Assembly: GCF_964026545.1 (NCBI RefSeq)
Contig: NZ_OZ032156.1
Location: 930,001-994,000, forward strand
From: Candidatus Tisiphia endosymbiont of Dioctria linearis
GTDB lineage: Bacteria > Pseudomonadota > Alphaproteobacteria > Rickettsiales > Rickettsiaceae
DNA length: 64,000 nt
Direction of reading: 5' to 3'
Part shown: piece by piece, positions 20,101 through 27,477 of the stretch
Position numbering within the stretch: position 1 is the stretch's first letter
Layout of the letters: the number at the start of each line of letters is the position of its first letter
Program-made: the position numbers and the translations under genes
The notes under the pieces: generated by a model
Told to the model about the DNA's origin: nothing
Databases searched by the model: none
The model's input: only the letters and a program-made list of their open reading frames with translations

Positions 20101-20393
20101 GTATATTGCACCTCACTTTCTAAAGGCTCCCTAGTAAGCAATAAACCTAACTCTTTAGTCAATTTAGTAGTTCCATCTACAGCAAATCTAGCAAGTTTAC
20201 TTCTAATTCTACTCTGCATTTCAAGGGCAGCTGCATTAGTAAAAGTTAAGCATAAGATTTTGTTAAATGGAGTCCCACTAATTAGTAATCTGAGTACTCT
20301 ATCTGTTAGGATTTTGGTTTTGCCTGTGCCAGCTGAGGCAGAGACCCAAACAGAATATTGTGGGTCTGATGCTTGTTGTTGTAATTCATTCAT
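17115..20393 (-). CDS. addA: AddA-type helicase-nuclease (UvrD/RecB family) with in-frame RPE insertion
   Basis: AddA is the helicase-nuclease subunit of the AddAB complex that processes DNA double-strand ends. SF1 helicase motifs are present: Walker A in SASAGTGKTKILTDR (residues about 18-32), DEAQDTSPEQW, GDEKQSIFSFQGA, WSYRS, TVHASKGLQAP and YVAMTRAEDHL. A C-terminal RecB-type nuclease follows (GRIDLLAIDKGKL then IDYKSD). Length 1092 residues. Residues about 762-798, between motifs V and VI, are encoded by a 107-bp RPE (18002-18108) and read through in frame. The addB partner is not in the window. Confidence 0.93.
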   Translation of the reverse strand: MNELQQQASDPQYSVWVSASAGTGKTKILTDRVLRLLISGTPFNKILCLTFTNAAALEMQSRIRSKLARFAVDGTTKLTKELGLLLTREPLESEVQYTKTLYYRLLNSEDGINIYTIHAFCQKMLKLFPLESSINPEFQILDDITAQGVINKIRNQIYLDPTYNELISFFLTNFHEVTINDIFSEIIQQKIKFKKLFAKQVDYKEHQTISSCIPGQLPSIYGKARQLLAKYSIAINLDQEIQLFFLTKEGTKRKNMLSKSIATNYPKLLNELEYIQEKVFQLEQQTKVQDMENYSNLLCNLAKIFLDKYESYKTENSLLDYDDLIYLTQLLLTDDTTKNWVSYKLDGGIEHLLVDEAQDTSPEQWSIITAIIAEFYSTTKHKKSTIFVVGDEKQSIFSFQGANLSSFNSVNANLCKKFSEANKNFKNITLEWSYRSTEKIIDIVYLILQQIKNTTPQLFTSENPKILPFRQNDKGIVELWPIVRGEKETKLFWPLPEEHNKSKSAQQVLAEQIANFIKSQIASQKILHATNSEVKESDFMILVRKRDELVFEVINCLKQHGLQVEDVDRITLDKSLSVLDLIAIAKFVLLPQDDLNLIGLLKSPIIGMGEQELQLLAISRGKNSIWEYLQNIPEYTNIYNKLCYFLQIYKVANCGNFFSLIVDCWDIRKILVESNGFDSNDVINELIYLSINYANNIDSSLQNFVYWFENNKIDIKRNLESSSKIKVMTVHASKGLQAPIVILCDTSSVPTNSNKFIWDQDGIVNSGGVSARSDGATPISNRRALSDDVTNSSSIDYKMFSVPQSSNSPEFFKALKEQEQQKDLQEYIRLLYVAMTRAEDHLVICGYQSNSNKLPQDCWYELVSRVMNMHGKLYENGVIVYETTKEYTGYLPGENKEDIKESDNDPIADKKLIEWLPNLSVINKTTKGAKQNYSVNSPLIVNDHLEYGRIFHKILEDAVKINDFSSMNTHPFIGKLPTMLQEKIHKNIDKLLNNLEFMALISQELKTEVPIGINLNDGVKIGRIDLLAIDKGKLTIIDYKSDANPPKNCQLVKESYIDQLNFYRHLLAKLYPNNEIICKILWLEDASFMTIS
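18002..18108 (-). repeat. Rickettsia palindromic element (RPE-1 type) inside addA
   Basis: The ends TATAGTCAATT and AATTGACTATA bound a 107-bp palindrome with a central stem (GCCTATTACTTATAGGC). A second copy of exactly the same length lies at 46583-46689. Read on the minus strand it encodes IVNSGG...DGATPISNRRA...SSIDYK without a stop, so addA stays open. In-frame RPEs are known from Rickettsia coding genes. Confidence 0.92.
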
Positions 20394-20444
20394 TTTATAA
20401 AAGGAATCCTATTATTTAAAGCAGAAAAGTATACATATCTTAAT

Positions 20445-21425
20445 CTATTTTTCTTTCGCCCATAAATCCATATCATATTGTTTACAATACTCAAACATAG
20501 ATACAGTATTAGGATGATTTATGCCAAACTCCTTGACTTGCGGTTTACCAAAAAATTTATAACTAAATAAGTTTTTTGCTTTACATGCAGCTTTAGCTCC
20601 TTGACTATATAAATAACTAACATATGCCATATTTTTACGATTATCTCTATATAAGTAATAATATATGGTATAAGCTTTATTATAGGATTCTATTGCTGAT
20701 TTTATATTATCTTGGGTAAATAGAATATCACCTTGCACTACATACATAGCAGCTAAATCTGGATCTTCCAAATAATCTGCATTTTTGGGGTTTCTACGTT
20801 CATCGACTAGAAATATGGAGATAGCCTTGTTAACATGTTCTGAGGCTTGATTTAGCATGCCTAATCCTAATTCACTTCTTGCCATTACACTATAAATACA
20901 ACCAAGTACTTCAGGATCTTTGCAATGTTTACATAAATTATACAATTTCTTAGCTTGCTCATATGCTTCTTGGTATTTTCCAAGATAATTTAATATTTCT
21001 ATTTTAAGTGTATAAAGAGGTATAAAAAATAGATCATCAGGACTTAGACCATTTTTAATGAAATTTTCTATAGTTTTACTATTTTGTTCTAATGACTCAG
21101 TATACTTTCCTTGTATAAATAATAACTGTGCTTTAAGTATATGTATATAGCTTAGTTCACTTTGATCCATTAAACCTTCACTAGACATTTTTTCCATAAT
21201 TTGAATGTTTTTTTCGGCTTCTTGAACCTGCCCTAAAATAATATTACATATTGCTAAATTATAGAATAAAGTCCATTTGTAAGATTCATAACCTGCAACA
21301 TTCTCAAATATTTCTTGTCCTATTATAAAACATTCTCTTGCCGCCCTATAATTAGAATAACTTATATGATAAAGACCTATTGTTTGCATATACCTTATAT
21401 ATGTATATTTTTCATCATTATTCAT
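20445..21425 (-). CDS. TPR half of STAND-TPR copy A (downstream of an amber codon)
   Basis: This 326-residue tetratricopeptide-rich segment matches the C-terminal half of the intact protein at 25003-27267. Helical repeats of about 40 residues can be followed (for example LGQVQEAEKNIQIMEKM, QGKYTESLEQ, GKYQEAYEQAKKLYNLC, DNIKSAIESYNKAY). It begins at MNNDEKYTY, 15 codons after an in-frame TAG (21468-21470), in the same frame as the upstream half. No clear ribosome-binding site precedes the ATG, so expression would need reinitiation or amber readthrough. The frame stays intact for its full length, which argues against old decay. Confidence 0.8.
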   Translation of the reverse strand: MNNDEKYTYIRYMQTIGLYHISYSNYRAARECFIIGQEIFENVAGYESYKWTLFYNLAICNIILGQVQEAEKNIQIMEKMSSEGLMDQSELSYIHILKAQLLFIQGKYTESLEQNSKTIENFIKNGLSPDDLFFIPLYTLKIEILNYLGKYQEAYEQAKKLYNLCKHCKDPEVLGCIYSVMARSELGLGMLNQASEHVNKAISIFLVDERRNPKNADYLEDPDLAAMYVVQGDILFTQDNIKSAIESYNKAYTIYYYLYRDNRKNMAYVSYLYSQGAKAACKAKNLFSYKFFGKPQVKEFGINHPNTVSMFEYCKQYDMDLWAKEK

Positions 21426-21467
21426 TAACCATAATTTAAATTTTCCTTCCTGATCAGCTTTATTAAA

Positions 21468-22739
21468 CTAAATAGCCTTCTTTGCTACAATAGAATAATT
21501 AAGAGAATTATGATATTGAACCATTATTTGCAAATTAAGAGCCATAATTTTATATATATTTATATTATACTTTTCTGAATTCCTTAAAATTATTTCAAGA
21601 TTTTCTTGTATAGTTTTAGCATTTCTAAAAATACGAGCTTTTAGTGGATTCTTTGGTATATAATTCATTAATTTGGTAATAATATCCTCTAAATAAGATT
21701 TATTATTCCTGCTACCATTAATCTCTGCTATTTTTTGGACTATAATATCATGCGTTTCAAAGATCGGATTAGCTTCCTGTGGGTCAATATTAGATATTAA
21801 GGCAAATTTAGACAATTGATAAATATCATCATTTATGGTACTTTGATCATCCGTAATAAAACTTAGTAATTCTTTTGAAAAACCTTGATTATTTATTAAG
21901 GAGATTTTATTTAATAAATTTCTAGCACTTGGTTTTAATTGATTGATAGTTAATATAATGTTCGATTTAATTCTATCTGTTGATTGTTGAATTTTCTCCT
22001 TATATTTGGCTTTATCTAAACCTTTCACATTATTTAATAATTGTATCCCTTGTACTGTCATGATAGGATAACCAGCAAATTCTTCGCTCAAGAATTCTAC
22101 TACCTTTGGATCATTATTTTCTAAAATATTGTTAGCAAGAATACTGACGTCGTTTTTTGCAAGGGCAGTCATTTTGACTATATTCAGTAATATTTCACTA
22201 TCTTGGGAACAAAATATAACATGCCCATTATTTTCCCAATCAACAAATTCCTGAACTTTCTTATTTTCACTTACCTTCAGATTATCAAATATTATTAACC
22301 ATTTATCTTGACTCGATAAATAGCTCATTATTTCTTTTCGTACTAATACAATATCTTCTGGTATTAGAGTAGATTTAGTAGAGTTATTAACCGTACTATT
22401 AATAGCTTTGACTAGCTTTAGTAGTTCTTGATTAATATCTAAATTACAGTCAATAAACCAAATAAGTTTATAGTTATTTTGATTTTCATAACAATACATT
22501 CTAGCAAGTTGGGTTTTTCCCATGCCGCTGGTGCCTATAATACTTGCTTGTCGATATTTAATTAAGTTATTTGTAAGCAAAGCTAGTTGTTTAACATGAT
22601 CAACAAAATAAGTAACTGGTGCAACAAAATTAAATACCTGGCTAGATATTTGATTCTGGGCAAATGAATTAAGGGGAGTTATAAATAATATTAATATTAT
22701 TAAATATCTATATATAAAATCTAGTTTCCTTTTGTCCAT
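21468..22739 (-). CDS. Exported NB-ARC-like STAND ATPase half, copy A (ends at amber)
   Basis: This is the 423-residue N-terminal half of a STAND NTPase. A signal peptide (YRYLIILILFITPLNSFAQ) precedes Walker A GTSGMGKTQLARMYC, a Walker B-like KWLIIFDNLK, the sensor-type HVIFCSQDSEIL and a GLPL-like segment (FAGYPIMTVQG), followed by a winged-helix-like region. The ATG at 22739 overlaps the last 19 nt of copy B's TPR half. The stop is a TAG where the intact copy has Trp (VNWFN), so one G-to-A change split it. The function is unknown; STAND proteins usually act as ligand-triggered switches. Confidence 0.8.
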   Translation of the reverse strand: MDKRKLDFIYRYLIILILFITPLNSFAQNQISSQVFNFVAPVTYFVDHVKQLALLTNNLIKYRQASIIGTSGMGKTQLARMYCYENQNNYKLIWFIDCNLDINQELLKLVKAINSTVNNSTKSTLIPEDIVLVRKEIMSYLSSQDKWLIIFDNLKVSENKKVQEFVDWENNGHVIFCSQDSEILLNIVKMTALAKNDVSILANNILENNDPKVVEFLSEEFAGYPIMTVQGIQLLNNVKGLDKAKYKEKIQQSTDRIKSNIILTINQLKPSARNLLNKISLINNQGFSKELLSFITDDQSTINDDIYQLSKFALISNIDPQEANPIFETHDIIVQKIAEINGSRNNKSYLEDIITKLMNYIPKNPLKARIFRNAKTIQENLEIILRNSEKYNINIYKIMALNLQIMVQYHNSLNYSIVAKKAI

Positions 22740-23707
22740 AAATCCATATCATATTGTTTACAATACTCAAACATAGATACAGTATTGGGGTGATCTACTC
22801 CGAATTCCTTTACTTGTGGTTTACCAAAAAACTTGTAACTATGCAAATCTCTTGCTTTACATGCAGCTTTCGACCCATGATTATATAAATAACTAACTTG
22901 AGCCACATTTTTCCGATTATCCTTATATAAATAATAATATATGGTATAAGCCTTATTATAGGATTTTATTGCTTCTTTTATGTTATCTTGAGCAAATAAA
23001 ATATCACCTTGTGCTACATAACTAGCCGCTAAATCTGGATCTTCCGAATAATCTGCCCCTTTGGGATTCCTACGTTCATCGTCTAAAAATATGGAGATAG
23101 CCTTATTAACATGATCTGAGGCTTGGTCTAGTTTACCTAGCCCTAACTCACTTCTTGCCATTTGGGTAAAAATCCAACCTAATATTGCAGGAGGTACTTT
23201 TTGGGAAGATTCACACAAATTGTATAATCTCTCAACTTGAACATATGCTTCTTGGTATTCTTCAAGATAATTCAATGTCTCTACTTTAAATAAATAAGGA
23301 TTAATAAGAAATAGGTCATTAGGACTTAGCCCATTTTTAATACATAGTTCTATAATTTTATTAACTTGCTCTAATGATTCAGTATATTTTCCTTGCACAA
23401 ATAATGATATTCCCTTAACACTATATATATATCCTAAGTCACTTTTATTTACTAAACCTTCATTAAACATTTTTTCTATAATTTGAATATTTTTTTCTGT
23501 TTCTTGAACTTGTCCTAATGCAATATTACACATTGCTAAAGCAAAAAATAGATACCCTTTTGAAGACTCATCCCCTTTCACATTATCGAATATTTCTTTT
23601 GCTCTTATAAAATATTTTATTGCCATCCTATAATTAAAATAACCTCTATGATAATCACCTATTGCTTTTATATACCTTGCATATGTACATTTTTCATCAT
23701 TATTCAT
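22721..23707 (-). CDS. TPR half of STAND-TPR copy B (downstream of an amber codon)
   Basis: This 328-residue TPR segment is close to those of copies A and C, starting MNNDEKCTYARY and ending with the shared DLWTKGN. It begins two codons after an in-frame TAG (23711-23713) that replaces the Trp of KLWLMNNDE in the intact copy. The repeat units line up one for one with copy C. The last 19 nt overlap the start of copy A, a junction also seen between copies C and B, which marks the tandem-duplication breakpoint. Confidence 0.8.
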   Translation of the reverse strand: MNNDEKCTYARYIKAIGDYHRGYFNYRMAIKYFIRAKEIFDNVKGDESSKGYLFFALAMCNIALGQVQETEKNIQIIEKMFNEGLVNKSDLGYIYSVKGISLFVQGKYTESLEQVNKIIELCIKNGLSPNDLFLINPYLFKVETLNYLEEYQEAYVQVERLYNLCESSQKVPPAILGWIFTQMARSELGLGKLDQASDHVNKAISIFLDDERRNPKGADYSEDPDLAASYVAQGDILFAQDNIKEAIKSYNKAYTIYYYLYKDNRKNVAQVSYLYNHGSKAACKARDLHSYKFFGKPQVKEFGVDHPNTVSMFEYCKQYDMDLWTKGN

Positions 23708-23710
23708 TAA

Positions 23711-25021
23711 CTATAATTTAAATTTTCCTTGCTGATCAGCTTCGTTAAACCAGTTAACCTTTTTTTCTGCGTCATAATAATTAAGAGAATTGTGATATTG
23801 AACCATTAATTGTAAATTAAGTTCCATAAGTTTATGTATATTTGATTTATATCTTTCTGAATTTTTTAAAATTATTTCAAGATTTTCTTGTATAGTTTTA
23901 GCACTTCTGAAAATACGACCCTGTAATATATTCTTTGGTACATAATTCATTAATTTAGTAATGATGTCATCTAAATAAGCTTTATTATTCCTGCTACCAT
24001 TAATCTCTGCTATTTTTTGGACTATAATATCATGCGTTTCAAAGATCGGATTAGCTTCCTGTGGGTCAATATTAGATATTAAGGCAAATTTAGACAATTG
24101 GTAAAGATCATCATTCAATGTACTTTGATCATCAGTAATAAAACTTAGTAATTCTTTTGAAAAACCTTGATTATTTATTAAAGCTATTTTATTTAATAAT
24201 TTTCTAGCATTTGGTTTTAATTCATTGATAATTAACATAATGTTCAATTGAATTCTATCTGTTGATTGTTGAATTTTTTCCTTATACCCGGCTTTATCTA
24301 AACCTTTTACATTATTTAATAATTGTACCCCTTGTACTATCATGATAGGATACCCAGCAAATTCTTCGCTCAAGAATTCTACTACCTTTGGATCATTATT
24401 TTCTAAAATATTGTTAGCAAGAATACTAACGTCACTTTTTGCAAAGGCAGTCATTTGGGCTATATTCGGTAATATTTCACTATCTTGGGAACAAAATATA
24501 ACATGCCAATTATTTTCCCAATCAACGAACTCCTGAACTTTCTTATTTTTACCTACCTTTAGATTATCAAATATCAGTAACCATTTATCTTGATTTGATA
24601 AATAATTCATTAGTTCTTTTCGGACTAATCTTATATCTTCTGATATTAGATTAGATTTAGTAGAGTTATTAGCCGTACTATTAATAGCTTTGACTAGCTT
24701 TAGTAGTTCTTGATTAATATCTAAATTACAGTCAATAAACCAAATAAGTTTATAGTTATTTTGATTTTCATAACAATACATTCTAGCAAGTTGGGTTTTT
24801 CCCATGCCGCTGGTGCCTATAATACTTGCTTGTCGATATTTAATTAAGTTATTTGTAAGCAAAGCTAGTTGTTTAACATGATCGACAAAATAAGTAACTG
24901 GTGCAACAAAATTAGATACCTGGCTAGATATTTGATTCTGGGCAAATGAATTAAGAGGCATTATTAATAATATTAATATTATTAAATATCTATATATAAA
25001 ATCTAGTTTCCTTTTGTCCAT
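23711..25021 (-). CDS. Exported NB-ARC-like STAND ATPase half, copy B (ends at amber)
   Basis: This 436-residue half carries the same order of elements as copy A: signal peptide ending NSFAQ, Walker A GTSGMGKTQ, Walker B-like WLLIFDNLK, FCSQDSEIL and YPIMIVQG. Its core (24120-24780) is nearly identical in bases to copy C, whereas its signal peptide and distal part match copy A, a mosaic expected from gene conversion. It ends at a TAG two codons before the TPR half. The start overlaps the 3' end of copy C by 19 nt. It may be made as a separate protein or joined to the TPR half by readthrough. Confidence 0.8.
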   Translation of the reverse strand: MDKRKLDFIYRYLIILILLIMPLNSFAQNQISSQVSNFVAPVTYFVDHVKQLALLTNNLIKYRQASIIGTSGMGKTQLARMYCYENQNNYKLIWFIDCNLDINQELLKLVKAINSTANNSTKSNLISEDIRLVRKELMNYLSNQDKWLLIFDNLKVGKNKKVQEFVDWENNWHVIFCSQDSEILPNIAQMTAFAKSDVSILANNILENNDPKVVEFLSEEFAGYPIMIVQGVQLLNNVKGLDKAGYKEKIQQSTDRIQLNIMLIINELKPNARKLLNKIALINNQGFSKELLSFITDDQSTLNDDLYQLSKFALISNIDPQEANPIFETHDIIVQKIAEINGSRNNKAYLDDIITKLMNYVPKNILQGRIFRSAKTIQENLEIILKNSERYKSNIHKLMELNLQLMVQYHNSLNYYDAEKKVNWFNEADQQGKFKL

Positions 25022-27267
25022 AAATCCATATCATATTGTTTACAATACTCAAACATAGATACAGTATTGGGGTGATCTACTCCGAATTCCTTTACTTGTG
25101 GTTTACCAAAAAATTTATAACTAAATAAATTTTTTGCTTTACATGCAGCTTTTGCTCCTTGGCTATATAAATAACTAACCTGAGCTACATTTTTACGATT
25201 ATCCCTATATAAGTAATAATATATGGTATAAGCTTTATTATAGGACTCTATTGCTGCTTTTATGTTATCTTGAGCAAATAAAATATCACCTTGCACTACA
25301 TAGCTTCCTGCTAGCTCTGAATCTTCCGAATAATCTGCATTTTTAGGATTCTTACGTTCATCGGCTAAAAATATGGAGATAGCCTGGTTAACATGCTCTG
25401 AAGCTTGATCTAGCATGCCTAATCCTAACTCACTTCTTGCCATTATACTATAAATACAACCAAGTGCTTCAGGAGTTTTGCAATGTTTACATAAATTAAG
25501 TAATTTTTTAGTTTGAGCATATGCTTGTTGGTATTCTTCAAAATAATTTAATATTTCTATTTTAATTAGATAATGAGGCATAAGCAATAGATCATCAGGA
25601 TTTAGCCCATTTTTAATGAATGTTTCTATAGATTTATTATCTTGCTCTAATGATTCAGTATATTTCCCTTGTATAAATAATAACCTTGCCTTAGCCCCAT
25701 GTATATAACCTAGGTCACTTTTATCAATCAAGCCTTCATTAAACATTTTTTCTATAATTTGAATGTTTTTTTCTGTTTCTTGAACCTGTCCTAACATAAT
25801 ATTACATATTGCTAAATTATGAAATAAAGTCCATTTGTATGACTCATAACCTTGCAAATTATTAGATATTTCTTGTGATCTTACAAAATATTTTATTGCC
25901 ATCCTATGATTAGAATTCAAACTATGATACACAGCTGCTCCTTGTAGGTACTTCGCATATGCATATTTCTCATCATTATTCATCAACCATAATTTAAACT
26001 TACCAGTACCTTGTTGATCATTTTTATTAAACCAATTAACTAATCTTTCTGCATTACGGTAATCGAAATAAGTAGTATATTGCGGCATTAGGTGTATATT
26101 TAGTTGCAGAAGTTTATATATATTTGAATTATATTTTTCAGCATTTCTAGCAAGTATTTCAAGATTTTCATATATAGTTTTCGATTTTCTGAAAATCTGG
26201 GATTTTATAATGCTCTTTGGTATACAACTCATTAGTTGAGTAATAATATCCTCTAAATAAATTTTATTATTCTGATTACCATTAATTTCAGTTATTTTTT
26301 GAGCAACAACATCGTGCATTTCAAAGATCGGATTAGTGTCATTATGGTCAATATTAGATATTAAGGCAAATTTAGACAATTGGTAAAGAACATCATTCAA
26401 TGTACTTTGATCATCAGTAATAAAACTTAGTAATTCTTTTGAAAAACTTTGATTATTTATTAAAGCTATTTTATTTAATAATTTTCTAGCATTTGGTTTT
26501 AATTCATTGATAATTAACATAATGTTCAATTGAATTCTATCTGTTGATTGTTGAATTTTTTCCTTATACCCGGCTTTATCTAAACCTTTTACATTATTTA
26601 ATAATTGTACCCCTTGTACTATCATGATAGGATACCCAGCAAATTCTTCGCTCAAGAATTCTACTACCTTTGGATCATTATTTTCTAAAATATTGTTAGC
26701 AAGAATACTAACGTCACTTTTTGCAAAGGCAGTCATTTGGACTATATTCGGTAATATTTCACTATCTTGGGAACAAAATATAACATGCCCATTATTTTCC
26801 CAATCAACGAACTCCTGAACTTTCTTATTTTTACCTACCTTTAGATTATCAAATATCAGTAACCATTTATCTTGATTTGATAAATAATTCATTAGTTCTT
26901 TTCGGACTAATCTTATATCTTCTGATATTAGATTAGATTTAGTAGAGTTATTAGCCGTACTATTAATAGCTTTGGCTAGCTTTAGTAGTTCTTGATTAAT
27001 ATCTAAATTACAATCAATAAACCAAATAAGTTTATAGTCATTTTGATTCTCATAACAATACATTCTAGCAAGTTGGGTTTTTCCCATGCCACTGGTTCCT
27101 ATAATACTTGCCTGTCGATATTTAATTAAATTAGTCTTAAGTAGATTTAATTGTTTGATATGATCGACAAAATAAGTAACTGGTGTAACAAAATTAGATA
27201 TTTGTTGTTGAGCAAATGAAGTATGCGGCAGTATTAATAATATTAATATTATAAAATATTTATTCAT
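25003..27267 (-). CDS. Exported STAND ATPase-TPR protein, intact copy C
   Basis: This is the full-length, 754-residue parent of the split copies. I chose ATG 27267 because AGGAGC lies just upstream (27274-27280 on this strand) and the Sec signal peptide (YFIILILLILPHTSFAQ) then starts at once. The NB-ARC-like domain follows: Walker A GTSGMGKTQLARMYC, acidic Walker B-like LLIFDNLK, FCSQDSEIL and YPIMIVQG. A winged-helix-like stretch and about eight TPR-like units complete it. The export signal on an ATP-dependent switch protein suggests secretion to the host. It follows sucA on the same strand. I recognise the domains, not a named family. Confidence 0.83.
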   Translation of the reverse strand: MNKYFIILILLILPHTSFAQQQISNFVTPVTYFVDHIKQLNLLKTNLIKYRQASIIGTSGMGKTQLARMYCYENQNDYKLIWFIDCNLDINQELLKLAKAINSTANNSTKSNLISEDIRLVRKELMNYLSNQDKWLLIFDNLKVGKNKKVQEFVDWENNGHVIFCSQDSEILPNIVQMTAFAKSDVSILANNILENNDPKVVEFLSEEFAGYPIMIVQGVQLLNNVKGLDKAGYKEKIQQSTDRIQLNIMLIINELKPNARKLLNKIALINNQSFSKELLSFITDDQSTLNDVLYQLSKFALISNIDHNDTNPIFEMHDVVAQKITEINGNQNNKIYLEDIITQLMSCIPKSIIKSQIFRKSKTIYENLEILARNAEKYNSNIYKLLQLNIHLMPQYTTYFDYRNAERLVNWFNKNDQQGTGKFKLWLMNNDEKYAYAKYLQGAAVYHSLNSNHRMAIKYFVRSQEISNNLQGYESYKWTLFHNLAICNIMLGQVQETEKNIQIIEKMFNEGLIDKSDLGYIHGAKARLLFIQGKYTESLEQDNKSIETFIKNGLNPDDLLLMPHYLIKIEILNYFEEYQQAYAQTKKLLNLCKHCKTPEALGCIYSIMARSELGLGMLDQASEHVNQAISIFLADERKNPKNADYSEDSELAGSYVVQGDILFAQDNIKAAIESYNKAYTIYYYLYRDNRKNVAQVSYLYSQGAKAACKAKNLFSYKFFGKPQVKEFGVDHPNTVSMFEYCKQYDMDLWTKGN

Positions 27268-27436
27268 TTTTTTGCTCCTAGTGAATGGTTTCAGGAAAAT
27301 TACATTACTATTTGTTATCTTTGGTTTGTTCATTCATATTTTTTCTTATCTCAATTTATTTAACTATATTCTTCAACTATTGGCTTTATAGCAGTATATC
27401 CCAGAATAGTTTAGAAGTCGTAGAAAAAACAACCAT

Positions 27437-27476
27437 CGTCATTGCGAGATCACGTAGTGGTCGTGGCAATCCCTTA
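27437..27476. repeat. Half-size GTCATTGCGAG repeat after sucA
   Basis: CGTCATTGCGAGATCACGTA, GTGGTCGTGGCAATC. It ends 2 nt before the sucA stop codon, between sucA and the STAND-TPR cluster. Confidence 0.75.
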
Positions 27477-27477
27477 A

